Below are positions 55,001-62,844 of a DNA stretch of 64,000 nt, in pieces (within the stretch, counting starts at the first letter, position 1; every line of letters begins with the position of its first letter). Source of the DNA: JBHFEI01 sp041928815. Its GTDB lineage: Bacteria > Pseudomonadota > Alphaproteobacteria > Rhizobiales > Rhizobiaceae. Position numbers and translations under genes: made by a program. Location: the NCBI RefSeq assembly GCF_041928815.1, contig NZ_JBHFEI010000001.1, positions 372,001 to 436,000 on the forward strand, read 5' to 3'. The notes under the pieces were generated by a model. It was not told where the DNA came from. It did not search any database and worked only from the letters and a program-made list of their open reading frames with translations.

Positions 55001-57064
55001 TCATCCGCCGATCCGGCCCGAGAGCGTCACCAGAACAGACAGGCCGGGTGAGGCATCCTCGTCGAGATAGCGGGTGTACTGGGTGTTGAACAGGTTCTTC
55101 ACCTTGACGCCGACATTAAAGTCGGCATCGGGCTCAAGCGTGGCGAAGAGGTTGACCGTGTCGAAGCCGTCGCTTTCCGGCGCGCCGGCGGGGACGCGGC
55201 GTTGCGCCGCCGCATGCTCCCACTGGATGCCGGCCGTCAGTGTGTCGTCGAGGAAGCGACGGCCGAGCGTCGTCGTCACAGTGTCGGGCGCGATCGTCCC
55301 GAGCGGCCCGCCGGTCTCGGTGTTGTCGCCGCGCAGGATCGATCCCGAAAGCGAGGCGAAGACGATCCCGGTGTCGTAGGTCGCCTCCAGTTCGACGCCG
55401 TGGATCGTCGCGGAGGCAACATTCTCGTACTGGTAATAGTCGGCCGCGCCGCCGGTGCCGGTGTGGTAGACGCCGTCGATGTAATTGTCGACGTCGTTGT
55501 GGAAGTAGGCCGCCTTCAGCCGGAGACTGTCGCCGCCGCTGAAGATGCCGTCGCGGGCATAGTTGACGCCGACCTCGATCGTGTGCGCCGTCTCGGGGAT
55601 CAGGTGCGGATTGGGGCGGAACTCGAAGCTGAACGAGCCCGGATGGGTGCCGGTGATCAGCGTTTCCGTCGTCGAGGGGGCGCGATAGCCTTCCGCATAG
55701 CTTGCATAGAGTTCGAGGCCGCCGGCCGCCGTGCCCTCGAAGGGCATGATGCCGGCACCGATCTTCGGCGAAAGCCGGTTGCCGTCGGATTCCGTTCCGT
55801 CCCTGCCGTCAAGGCTGTAGCCGTCATAGCGCACGCCGCCGATGACGCGCAGCCAGTCCTGGTAGCGGACCTGGTCCTGCACGAAGGCGCCATAGGCGAG
55901 CCGCGTCCCACCGGGGGTGAAATAGGCGGCCGTGCCGAAGGGATCGGCACTCGTCACCTTGTCGTGGAAGACATCGCCGCCGATCGTTACCTCGTGTTCC
56001 AGGGCGCCCGTGTCGAAGCGCGAGGTGTTGGCGACGTCGGTGCCGTAGGTCCGGATGCCGAGGTCGCGCGACGTGCCGAGGAGCGCGGGCGTCGAGGTGT
56101 AGCTGCGCACCTCCTCCTTGTCGGTCGTGGTCCAGTAGACCGAGGCGTTGACGTTGAAGAGCCGGTCGTCCGGATTGTCGTAGCGCCACTTGGCCGTCGC
56201 GGTCCGCGTATCGACCAGCGTGTCGTATTGCGTCGCGCCGGGGCTGCCGGTGACGTAGTCGAACCGGTTGAGCATGTAGCCCGCCGTGATCGTGTTGAAA
56301 TCGTTCAGGACGAACTCGGCCTTGCCGAGCCCGGAGACGACCTCCTCGCCGGAATTGTAGATCGCCTTGCCGTCGCCGTCCTGATATTCGCCGGACTTGC
56401 GGTAGTTGACGTTGCCGAGCACCGAAAGCCCGTCGCCGATCCTGTAGGCACCCGTCGTGCCGACGGTCGGGGCGCCGCCATTGGTCTCGAAGCCGGTGGT
56501 GCCCGAGAGCGCCCAGGTCTCGCCGTCGCGCAGGAATTCGGACGGATTGATCGTCTCGAAGGACACGACCCCGCCGATCGCGCCGGACCCGTAGACATTG
56601 GCGATCGGCCCGCGTGCCACCGTCACCCTTCGGATCAGCGCCGGGTCGAGGAAGAAGGTGCCGTTCGCCCGGTGGCCGGTCTGCTGGAAGTTCTGCCGCG
56701 CGCCGTCGACGATGACGGCGACGCGGCCGAAATCCTGCAGGCCGCGAATGTTGACCGCCGTCCCCGATTCGTCGCCCGCCCCGTCCGTCGAGACCCCCGG
56801 CACGCCGGCGAGCAGGTCGGCGACGCGGCCCATCCCGCTGACGGCCGGCGCGTTCGTCTCGATGACGCTGACGCCGCCGAGCGCCCTGATCGGCGCCTCG
56901 TTGGTCCGGGTCGCGGAAATGGTGATGGCGTCGAGCGCGGTGGTGTTGGCGCAGGCGACGCTGCCGACACAGTCGTCCGCCGAAGGATCCGCCTCCTGGG
57001 CAAGCGCCGGGAGCGATGCGAGCCCTGTTCCGACGAGAAGGGTAAGACGAAACAGACGCAGCAT
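55001..57064 (-). CDS. TonB-dependent heme/hemoglobin receptor
   Basis: 687 residues. Signal peptide (1-22), a TonB-box-like DAITISATR (about 45-53), plug domain (about 55-175) with GARQNFQQTGHRANGTFFLDPALI; its His131 aligns with the heme-binding plug His of HemR/ShuA receptors. A 22-strand barrel follows, with YRAPS and PNPHLIP equivalents of the FRAP/NPDL boxes and a His in GTHPG between them. Length and motifs match the heme/hemoglobin receptor family (ShmR/HmuR). An IRO-like box overlaps its probable -35. Confidence 0.95.
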   Translation of the reverse strand: MLRLFRLTLLVGTGLASLPALAQEADPSADDCVGSVACANTTALDAITISATRTNEAPIRALGGVSVIETNAPAVSGMGRVADLLAGVPGVSTDGAGDESGTAVNIRGLQDFGRVAVIVDGARQNFQQTGHRANGTFFLDPALIRRVTVARGPIANVYGSGAIGGVVSFETINPSEFLRDGETWALSGTTGFETNGGAPTVGTTGAYRIGDGLSVLGNVNYRKSGEYQDGDGKAIYNSGEEVVSGLGKAEFVLNDFNTITAGYMLNRFDYVTGSPGATQYDTLVDTRTATAKWRYDNPDDRLFNVNASVYWTTTDKEEVRSYTSTPALLGTSRDLGIRTYGTDVANTSRFDTGALEHEVTIGGDVFHDKVTSADPFGTAAYFTPGGTRLAYGAFVQDQVRYQDWLRVIGGVRYDGYSLDGRDGTESDGNRLSPKIGAGIMPFEGTAAGGLELYASYAEGYRAPSTTETLITGTHPGSFSFEFRPNPHLIPETAHTIEVGVNYARDGIFSGGDSLRLKAAYFHNDVDNYIDGVYHTGTGGAADYYQYENVASATIHGVELEATYDTGIVFASLSGSILRGDNTETGGPLGTIAPDTVTTTLGRRFLDDTLTAGIQWEHAAAQRRVPAGAPESDGFDTVNLFATLEPDADFNVGVKVKNLFNTQYTRYLDEDASPGLSVLVTLSGRIGG

Positions 57065-57121
57065 GACACGGACCCCCTGAACTCCGGCGCTCCGACCACC
57101 CCGACGGAGCACGCTTGATCT

Positions 57122-57150
57122 TCATAGATAAACATGATTCTTATTGTCAA
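57122..57150 (-). promoter_or_regulatory. Candidate promoter of the heme-receptor operon
   Basis: Minus strand TTGACA (57150-57145) with a weak CTATGA (57127-57122) 17 bp further. The TGA-N9-TCA box at 57135-57149 covers the -35 and spacer, consistent with iron-dependent repression. Confidence 0.5.
57135..57149. promoter_or_regulatory. RirA-type iron-responsive operator (IRO) candidate, heme receptor/hmuT
   Basis: TGATTCTTATTGTCA matches the rhizobial IRO pattern TGA-N9-TCA exactly. It is in the divergent region between the receptor and hmuT, overlapping the minus-strand TTGACA and a possible plus-strand -10. Agrees at 11 of 15 positions with the box at 60029-60043. Confidence 0.65.
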
Positions 57151-57236
57151 GATAAGAGCGACCGGCTAAACGACGGCGCGACCCAGCGGACGGAGCGACA
57201 CTTCCGACCGCTTCCCCGAAGCCAGGACCCTGAACG

Positions 57237-58145
57237 ATGCGACATCCCTGCCCTGCCTCCGCGCGCCGGCTGGCGCTGCCTCTCATGATTGTCGCGGGCC
57301 TGATCGTCGCGGGGCCTCTCGCCTCCGGGGCGAGGGCCGCAGACGGCGGCAAGGCGGATGCGCGGCGGATCGTCTCCGTCGGCGGCACGATCACGGAAAT
57401 CCTCTACGCGCTCGGCGCGTCCGACCGGATCGTCGCGGTCGACAGCACCTCCTCCTATCCCGCCGAGGCGCGCGCCAAGCCGAATGTCGGCTATCTGCGC
57501 GCGCTTTCGGCCGAGGGCGTGCTGGCGCAGACGCCGGACCTGGTGCTCGCCGAGGGCGATGCCGGCCCGCCGGACGTGATGGCGATCCTGAAGGCGAGCG
57601 CGGTGCCCGTCACCATCGTCGCCGGCGCGCCGGACGGCGCCGCGATCGCCGGCAAGATCCGCGACGTCGGTGCGGCCGTCGGGCTTGCGGACAAGGCCGC
57701 GCCGCTGGCAAAACGCGTCGATGACGCCTTCGCCGCGCTGGCGGCCGAGACGGCGGCGCTGCCGCAACCGCGCAAGCGCGTCCTCTTCGTCCTCTCGCTC
57801 GCCAATGGCCGGATCATGGCGGGCGGCGCGAAGACGGAGGCCGACGCGATCATCCGGCTTGCCGGCGGCGTCAACGCGCTTACGGGGGTCGAGGGCTACA
57901 AGCCTGTGACCGACGAGGCGGTGATCGCCGCCGCCCCCGACGCGATCCTCGTCATGCAGCGCGGCGAGCACAGGGCGACGCCCGAGCAGGTGTTCGCGAT
58001 GCCCGCCTTCCAGACGACCCCGGCGGCGGCAGGAAAGACGCTGATCGCCATGGACGGCCTCCTGCTGCTCGGCTTCGGCCCGCGCACGCCGGAGGCGGCC
58101 CGCAGCCTCGCGTCGACGCTCTATCCCGGCGCGATCACGCCATGA
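57237..58145 (+). CDS. hmuT: Heme ABC transporter, periplasmic heme-binding protein
   Basis: 302 residues with a signal peptide (about 1-36, ending RAAD) and a class III binding fold (about 42-295). RIVSVGGTITEILYALGASDRIVAVDSTSSYP and NVGYLRALSAEGVL are typical of HmuT. It passes heme from the TonB-dependent receptor to HmuUV. Start of a tight hmuTUV operon: the next gene overlaps by 4 bp. Confidence 0.94.
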   Translation: MRHPCPASARRLALPLMIVAGLIVAGPLASGARAADGGKADARRIVSVGGTITEILYALGASDRIVAVDSTSSYPAEARAKPNVGYLRALSAEGVLAQTPDLVLAEGDAGPPDVMAILKASAVPVTIVAGAPDGAAIAGKIRDVGAAVGLADKAAPLAKRVDDAFAALAAETAALPQPRKRVLFVLSLANGRIMAGGAKTEADAIIRLAGGVNALTGVEGYKPVTDEAVIAAAPDAILVMQRGEHRATPEQVFAMPAFQTTPAAAGKTLIAMDGLLLLGFGPRTPEAARSLASTLYPGAITP

Positions 58146-59230
58146 GCCTCGCCGTGGCGGTGCGCGCGGGCGATGCCGGGATCCTGCGGCGGACGGCGCC
58201 GCGCTCCGGCCCGGTGCTCGGCGCGCTCGGCCTGTTGCTTTGCGCCGCCTGTCTCGTTTCGCTCGCCACCGGCCCCTCGGGCGTCAGCCTCGGCGAACTC
58301 GCGCTCTACCTTTACGGAACGTCCTCCGCGCTGACGGCGCAGCAGACCGTGATCATCGAGGCGGTGCGCCTGCCGCGCACGCTGCTCGGCCTTCTCGCCG
58401 GCGCCGGCCTCGGCCTCTCCGGCGCGATGCTGCAGGGCCTCTTCCGCAATCCGCTCGCCGATCCCGGCCTCGTCGGCGTCACCTCCGGCGCGGCGATGGC
58501 GGCCGTCGCCGCGATCGTGCTCGGCACCGGCCTGCTGGCGCCGCTCACCCATCTCTTCGGCGTGGCCTTCCTGCCGCTGATGGCCTTTCTCGGCGCGCTC
58601 CTCAACACGAGCCTCCTCTACCTGATCGCGACGCAAGGCGGGCGCACCTCGACGGCGAGCCTCATCCTCGCCGGCATCGCGCTCGGGGCGCTCGCAAGCG
58701 CGGTGACCGGGCTGATGATCTTCTCGGCCGACGACACGGCGCTGCGCGACATCACCTTCTGGAGCCTCGGCTCTCTCGGCGGCGCGACGATGACGCGGGT
58801 TCTCGTGCTTCTTCCCTTCGTCGGCGCCGTCGTGCTGCTCATGCCCTTCGTCGCGCGCGGGCTCGATGCGCTGGTGCTCGGCGAGGCGGCCGCCTTCCAC
58901 ATGGGCGTGCCGGTGCAGCGGCTGAAGCGGCTGGTCATCGTCGGCGTCGCCGCCGCCTGCGGCGCCACCGTCGCCATGACCGGGTCGATCGCCTTCGTCG
59001 GCATCATCGTGCCCCATCTCGTGCGCCTGGTGCTCGGGCCGGCCCATCGCCGCGTCCTGCCGGCCTCCGCGCTCGGCGGCGCGGCGCTGATGCTTCTCGC
59101 CGACAGCCTGGCCCGGGTGGTCGCCGCACCCGCCGAACTGCCGATCGGCATCATCACCGCCCTTCTCGGCACGCCGGTCTTCCTGATGCTGCTCGTCGGC
59201 CGCCCGGGGCGGGCGAGGATCGAGCCGTGA
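58142..59230 (+). CDS. hmuU: Heme ABC transporter permease
   Basis: 362 residues of the FecCD/BtuC family with about nine or ten membrane segments. Family signatures are RLPRTLLGLLAGAGLGLSGAMLQGLFRNPLADPGLVGV and a C-terminal SIAFVGIIVPHLVRLVLGPAHR. Overlaps hmuT and hmuV by 4 bp each. Confidence 0.95.
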   Translation: MSLAVAVRAGDAGILRRTAPRSGPVLGALGLLLCAACLVSLATGPSGVSLGELALYLYGTSSALTAQQTVIIEAVRLPRTLLGLLAGAGLGLSGAMLQGLFRNPLADPGLVGVTSGAAMAAVAAIVLGTGLLAPLTHLFGVAFLPLMAFLGALLNTSLLYLIATQGGRTSTASLILAGIALGALASAVTGLMIFSADDTALRDITFWSLGSLGGATMTRVLVLLPFVGAVVLLMPFVARGLDALVLGEAAAFHMGVPVQRLKRLVIVGVAAACGATVAMTGSIAFVGIIVPHLVRLVLGPAHRRVLPASALGGAALMLLADSLARVVAAPAELPIGIITALLGTPVFLMLLVGRPGRARIEP

Positions 59231-60009
59231 TCCGCGCGGACGGCGTGTCGCGGCGCGCCGGCGGGCGGGCGCTCGTCGACCGGGTCACGCTCGCGCTCGC
59301 GCCCGGCCGCATGACCGTGCTGGTCGGGCCGAACGGCGCCGGCAAGTCGACGCTCATCGGCATGATGACCGGCGAGGTGCGGCCGAGCGCGGGGCGGGTG
59401 GAAATCCACGGTCGCGACATCGCCGGCCTGACGCCGCGCGCCATCGCCATGCTGCGCGCCGTGCTGCCGCAGGCGACGCCGGTCGCCTTTCCCTTCAGCG
59501 TCCTCGACGTCGTCCGCATGGGCGCCGTTGCCCGCGCGGCCCGCGATCCGGACGGCGCGGCCCTTGCCGCTCTCTCCCGCCTGGGTCTCGCCGCGTTTGC
59601 CGGCCGGTCCTATCCCTCGCTCTCCGGCGGCGAGCAGCAGCGCGTCCAGTTCGCCCGCGTGCTCGCCCAGATGCCGGCGCCGGCCGAGGACGGCCTCGCC
59701 CGCGCCCTCTTCCTCGACGAGCCGGTGGCGAGCCTCGACCTCGCCCACCAGATCGCCGTCCTCGACGTGGCGCGCAGCTTCGCCCGCGGCGGCGGCATGG
59801 TGCTCGCCGTGCTGCACGACCTCAATCTCGCCGCCGAATATGCCGACAGCCTCGTCTTCCTGAAGGAGGGGCGGATCGTCGCCGAAGGACCGCCGTCCGA
59901 AAGCCTGACGGATGCGGCGATCGCCGCGGTCTACGGCGTCAGCGGCACGGTCGGGCGCCTTCCGCCACCTGGCACACCCTTCGTTCTGACCCAGGCGCGT
60001 GACGCCTGA
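59227..60009 (+). CDS. hmuV: Heme ABC transporter ATPase
   Basis: 260 residues: Walker A GPNGAGKST, signature LSGGEQQR, Walker B ALFLDEPVASLD, switch VLHDLNL. GTG start at 59227 overlaps the hmuU stop (GTGA). Typical HmuV length. Completes hmuTUV; no hmuS gene is in the window. Confidence 0.95.
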   Translation: MIRADGVSRRAGGRALVDRVTLALAPGRMTVLVGPNGAGKSTLIGMMTGEVRPSAGRVEIHGRDIAGLTPRAIAMLRAVLPQATPVAFPFSVLDVVRMGAVARAARDPDGAALAALSRLGLAAFAGRSYPSLSGGEQQRVQFARVLAQMPAPAEDGLARALFLDEPVASLDLAHQIAVLDVARSFARGGGMVLAVLHDLNLAAEYADSLVFLKEGRIVAEGPPSESLTDAAIAAVYGVSGTVGRLPPPGTPFVLTQARDA

Positions 60010-60028
60010 CATCTGTCGCAATGAAATA

Positions 60029-60043
60029 TGATTATTTTCATCA
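60029..60043. promoter_or_regulatory. RirA-type IRO candidate upstream of the first HasA-RTX gene
   Basis: TGATTATTTTCATCA fits TGA-N9-TCA and lies 18 bp upstream of a TTGACA -35. Sharing the motif with the heme receptor/hmuT region argues for joint iron control. Confidence 0.6.
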
Positions 60044-60061
60044 TGTTTTTTCCGATAAAAC

Positions 60062-60090
60062 TTGACAGTAAAAGTCATCTTACATATCCG
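60062..60090 (+). promoter_or_regulatory. Candidate promoter of the first HasA-RTX gene
   Basis: TTGACA (60062-60067) is followed after 17 bp by TATCCG (60085-60090), or after 16 bp by CATATC. It lies 33 bp before the ATG, in a marked AT-rich patch after hmuV. Confidence 0.5.
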
Positions 60091-60123
60091 ATGTCCGACG
60101 GCAGCCGCTGAAGGAGAAAACTC

Positions 60124-61167
60124 ATGGCAATCAGGATCGTGGCGAAGGATGCGAACGGGGACGGCACCGGCATCAATCTTCTCGCCTATCTCGACACTTT
60201 CGAAGACACGTTCGTGCGCAGCGGCTACGGCCAGTTCAGCGGCGCGAACCGGATTTCCGGCAAGGAATACGCCTTCACCGACGGCGGCGCCGACAAGTAT
60301 GGCGTGGTGCTCGGCGCGAGCCAGACCGACTGGGCCTACAACATGACGACCCATGTGGTCGGCGGCTCGCTCGGCTCCGTCAGCTTCGGCACGCAGACGA
60401 CGCTCGATGCGGCGAAGGGCGCCTTCACCCAGGTGCTCGACCTGAAGATCAGCGGGCTCGGCATCGACGACGCCGACGCGGCGGCCGTCGCCCTTTCCGA
60501 ACTGATGGCGGCGGACGCCGACAGCATCGTCGACGCGCTGAAGAGCGACACGCTCGTCTTCATCGGCAGCACCGGCAAGGATACGGTGACGGGTTACGGC
60601 GGCAATGACAAGCTCTACGGCCATGGCGGCAACGACCTCCTGACCGGCGGCGCCGGCAACGACCGCCTCGTCGGCGGCGACGGCAACGACGTGCTTCTCG
60701 GCGGCAGCGGCAACGACGTGATCTTCGGCCAGAACGGCAACGACCGCGTGCGCGCCGGCACCGGCAACGACACGGTCAAGGGCGGCGCCGGCAACGACAC
60801 GCTCTATGGCGATGCCGGCAACGACAAGCTCTACGGCGAGGCCGGCAACGACGTCATCCATGGCGGCGCCGGCAATGACCGCATCAATGGCGGCGCCGGC
60901 GACGACCGGCTGACCGGCGGCGCCGGCCGCGACGTCTTCATCTTCGGCAAGAACACCGGCAACGACGTGATCACCGATTTCGACGCCGGTGCGGCGGTCG
61001 GCGACCAGATCGTGCTCGACAAGGACGTGATCGCCAGTTTTGCCGCGCTTCAGGCGGCCGCGGAAGACAGCGCCGCCGGCCTCGTCATCGCCTATGGCGA
61101 GGGCTCGATCACGCTGACCGGCGTCGAACTGGCCGACCTCCACCGCAACGACTTCGCCTTCGTCTGA
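60124..61167 (+). CDS. HasA-like hemophore domain fused to RTX repeats, copy 1
   Basis: 347 residues. Residues 1-145 align by eye with HasA: GINLLAYLDTFEDTF, ISGKEYAFTDG, then DWAYNMTTH and GSLGSVSFG against HasA's LTY75 and QLDSLSFG, and LMAADADSIVDAL. Tyr72 takes the place of heme ligand Tyr75, with His77 nearby; HasA His32 has no counterpart. Residues ~149-275 are GGxGxDxL calcium repeats, ending in a typical type I secretion tail (GVELADLHRNDFAFV). No Sec signal. AAGGAG lies 7 nt before the ATG. The HasA assignment is my inference from pattern. Confidence 0.82.
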   Translation: MAIRIVAKDANGDGTGINLLAYLDTFEDTFVRSGYGQFSGANRISGKEYAFTDGGADKYGVVLGASQTDWAYNMTTHVVGGSLGSVSFGTQTTLDAAKGAFTQVLDLKISGLGIDDADAAAVALSELMAADADSIVDALKSDTLVFIGSTGKDTVTGYGGNDKLYGHGGNDLLTGGAGNDRLVGGDGNDVLLGGSGNDVIFGQNGNDRVRAGTGNDTVKGGAGNDTLYGDAGNDKLYGEAGNDVIHGGAGNDRINGGAGDDRLTGGAGRDVFIFGKNTGNDVITDFDAGAAVGDQIVLDKDVIASFAALQAAAEDSAAGLVIAYGEGSITLTGVELADLHRNDFAFV

Positions 61168-61200
61168 GACGGCGTCCCGGCGGAAAACCCGATCCTTGCG

Positions 61201-61225
61201 AAACCCGGCCGATGGCCGGGTTTTC
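61201..61225 (+). terminator. Rho-independent terminator after HasA-RTX copy 1
   Basis: AAACCCGGCC (61201-61210) and GGCCGGGTTTT (61214-61224) form a perfect stem with a GAT loop and T-run. It separates copy 1 from copy 2, so copy 2 should have its own promoter. Confidence 0.88.
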
Positions 61226-61291
61226 CCGTTTGCGACACGTGGGAACAGTCGCGCTCGATTTTTTCATCCGAATATGTCATATTAGAAATTA

Positions 61292-61320
61292 TTGACTTTT
61301 TTATAAGATCTGGCTAGGCC
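61292..61320 (+). promoter_or_regulatory. Candidate promoter of HasA-RTX copy 2
   Basis: TTGACT (61292-61297) lies in an AT-rich patch; a -10 at 17 bp (TAGGCC) is poor. I found no TGA-N9-TCA box here, only a TTAGAA half reminiscent of Irr sites. Confidence 0.3.
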
Positions 61321-61356
61321 ACATCTTGCAGGACGACACTGCAAAAGGGGGCCCCC

Positions 61357-62667
61357 ATGGCATTGCGCATCGTAGCGAAGAACCTGAACAATGATGCCGT
61401 CGGCATCGACATCGAGACCTATCTGACAAGCTTCCAGCAGACGTTCGTTCCAGCCGGCAACGGCCAGTTCAGCGGCGCGGGCAATTCCGGACGGGAATAC
61501 GCGATCACCGACGGCACGGAGAACAGTGCCGGCATCGTCATCGGCGCGGGCGCGACTGAGCTGACCTACGACCCGATCACCCAGCAGGTCATCGGCTCCG
61601 TCGATTCCGTCACCTTCGGCTCGAACATCCGCCTCGGCACGGTGTCGCCGCGCTTCGGCATCAAGCCGGAACTGTCGATCACCGGCCTCGGCGTCAACGT
61701 CGCCGCCGATGCGACGATCCTGCTCGCCAAGCTCGCCGCTGCCGACGCCTCCGGCCTGCTGCCGGAACTCGCCAAGCTCTCGGTCAATTTCTACGGCTCG
61801 ACCGGCGCCGACAAGATGGGCGGCTTCCGGCAGAACGACAAGCTCTACGGCTATGGCGGCGACGACACCCTGTCGGGCGATGCCGGCGACGACACGCTCT
61901 CGGGCGGCGTCGGCAAGGACGCGCTTTCCGGCGGCGGCGGCAACGACCGCCTCGACGGCGGCGCGGACGACGATGATATGTCGGGCGGGGCGGGCAACGA
62001 TTCGCTGCTCGGCCGCGGCGGCAATGACCGCCTCTTCGGCGGCGACGGTGCCGACACGCTCGACGGCGGCGCAGGCGATGACACGCTGAACGGGGATCGC
62101 GGCAACGACAAGATCAACGGCGGCGCCGGAAACGACAAGATCGGCGGCGGCATCGGCAACGACCGCATTCTCGGCGGCGCCGGAAACGATACCGTTACCG
62201 GTTTCCACGGCAAGGATTCGATCTTCGGCAATGACGGCGACGACTTCCTTTCGGGCGACAACGACAACGACACGATCGAGGGCGGCGCCGGCAACGACAA
62301 GCTCCTTGGCGGCGCCGGCGATGACCTGCTGAAGGGCGGTGCCGGCGATGACACGATCAACGGCGGCACCGGCAACGACCGCCTCTATGGCGGCGGTGGG
62401 AAGAACACGCTCACCGACATCGTCGGCAACGACACGTTCTTCTTCACCGAGGGCGGCCAGACGACGACGGTCTCCGGCTTCAGCGGCGGTACGGCGAGCC
62501 TCGACAAGATCATCTTCTCGAAGGCGGACCTCGCCACGTTCCAGGACGTGCTCGATCATGCGGTGGACAGCGCCGCCGGCCTCGTCATCACCGTCGACGA
62601 CATCAAGGTGACGCTCGCCGGCGTCAAGGAAGCCAGCCTCGTCGCCGACGATTTCGGCTTCATCTGA
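61357..62667 (+). CDS. HasA-like hemophore domain fused to RTX repeats, copy 2
   Basis: 436 residues, paralogous to copy 1. GIDIETYLTSFQQTF, SGREYAITDG, ELTYDPITQQ and GSVDSVTFG match HasA; Tyr71 sits where HasA has Tyr75 in an identical LTY context. The copy-1 His77 position is Gln here. The RTX region (about 148-370) is longer than in copy 1, with SGDAGDDTLSGGVG, NGGAGNDKIGGG and similar units. C-terminal SLVADDFGFI is the usual T1SS end. It follows the terminator at 61201, so it probably has its own promoter. Confidence 0.82.
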   Translation: MALRIVAKNLNNDAVGIDIETYLTSFQQTFVPAGNGQFSGAGNSGREYAITDGTENSAGIVIGAGATELTYDPITQQVIGSVDSVTFGSNIRLGTVSPRFGIKPELSITGLGVNVAADATILLAKLAAADASGLLPELAKLSVNFYGSTGADKMGGFRQNDKLYGYGGDDTLSGDAGDDTLSGGVGKDALSGGGGNDRLDGGADDDDMSGGAGNDSLLGRGGNDRLFGGDGADTLDGGAGDDTLNGDRGNDKINGGAGNDKIGGGIGNDRILGGAGNDTVTGFHGKDSIFGNDGDDFLSGDNDNDTIEGGAGNDKLLGGAGDDLLKGGAGDDTINGGTGNDRLYGGGGKNTLTDIVGNDTFFFTEGGQTTTVSGFSGGTASLDKIIFSKADLATFQDVLDHAVDSAAGLVITVDDIKVTLAGVKEASLVADDFGFI

Positions 62668-62844
62668 GACCCGCCACGGCCATCGGAAAATCGAGGAAGA
62701 CCCGGCACCGCCGGGTCTTTCTGCGTCCGCGGCCTGCCAGGGTTAAAATTTCATGTTCCTGATGGATAAAATTTGCACGTGAAGCCCGGCGCCGATACTG
62801 CCCGGCCCGGACATGGCCTGCTTGCCCGACTTGGGGGAAAGAGT

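Noticed and set aside
58618..61143. 841-codon minus-strand frame across hmuU, hmuV and the RTX gene
   Set aside because: It crosses three well-identified plus-strand genes and their intergenic region and shows only low-complexity V/A/G patterns from RTX repeats.
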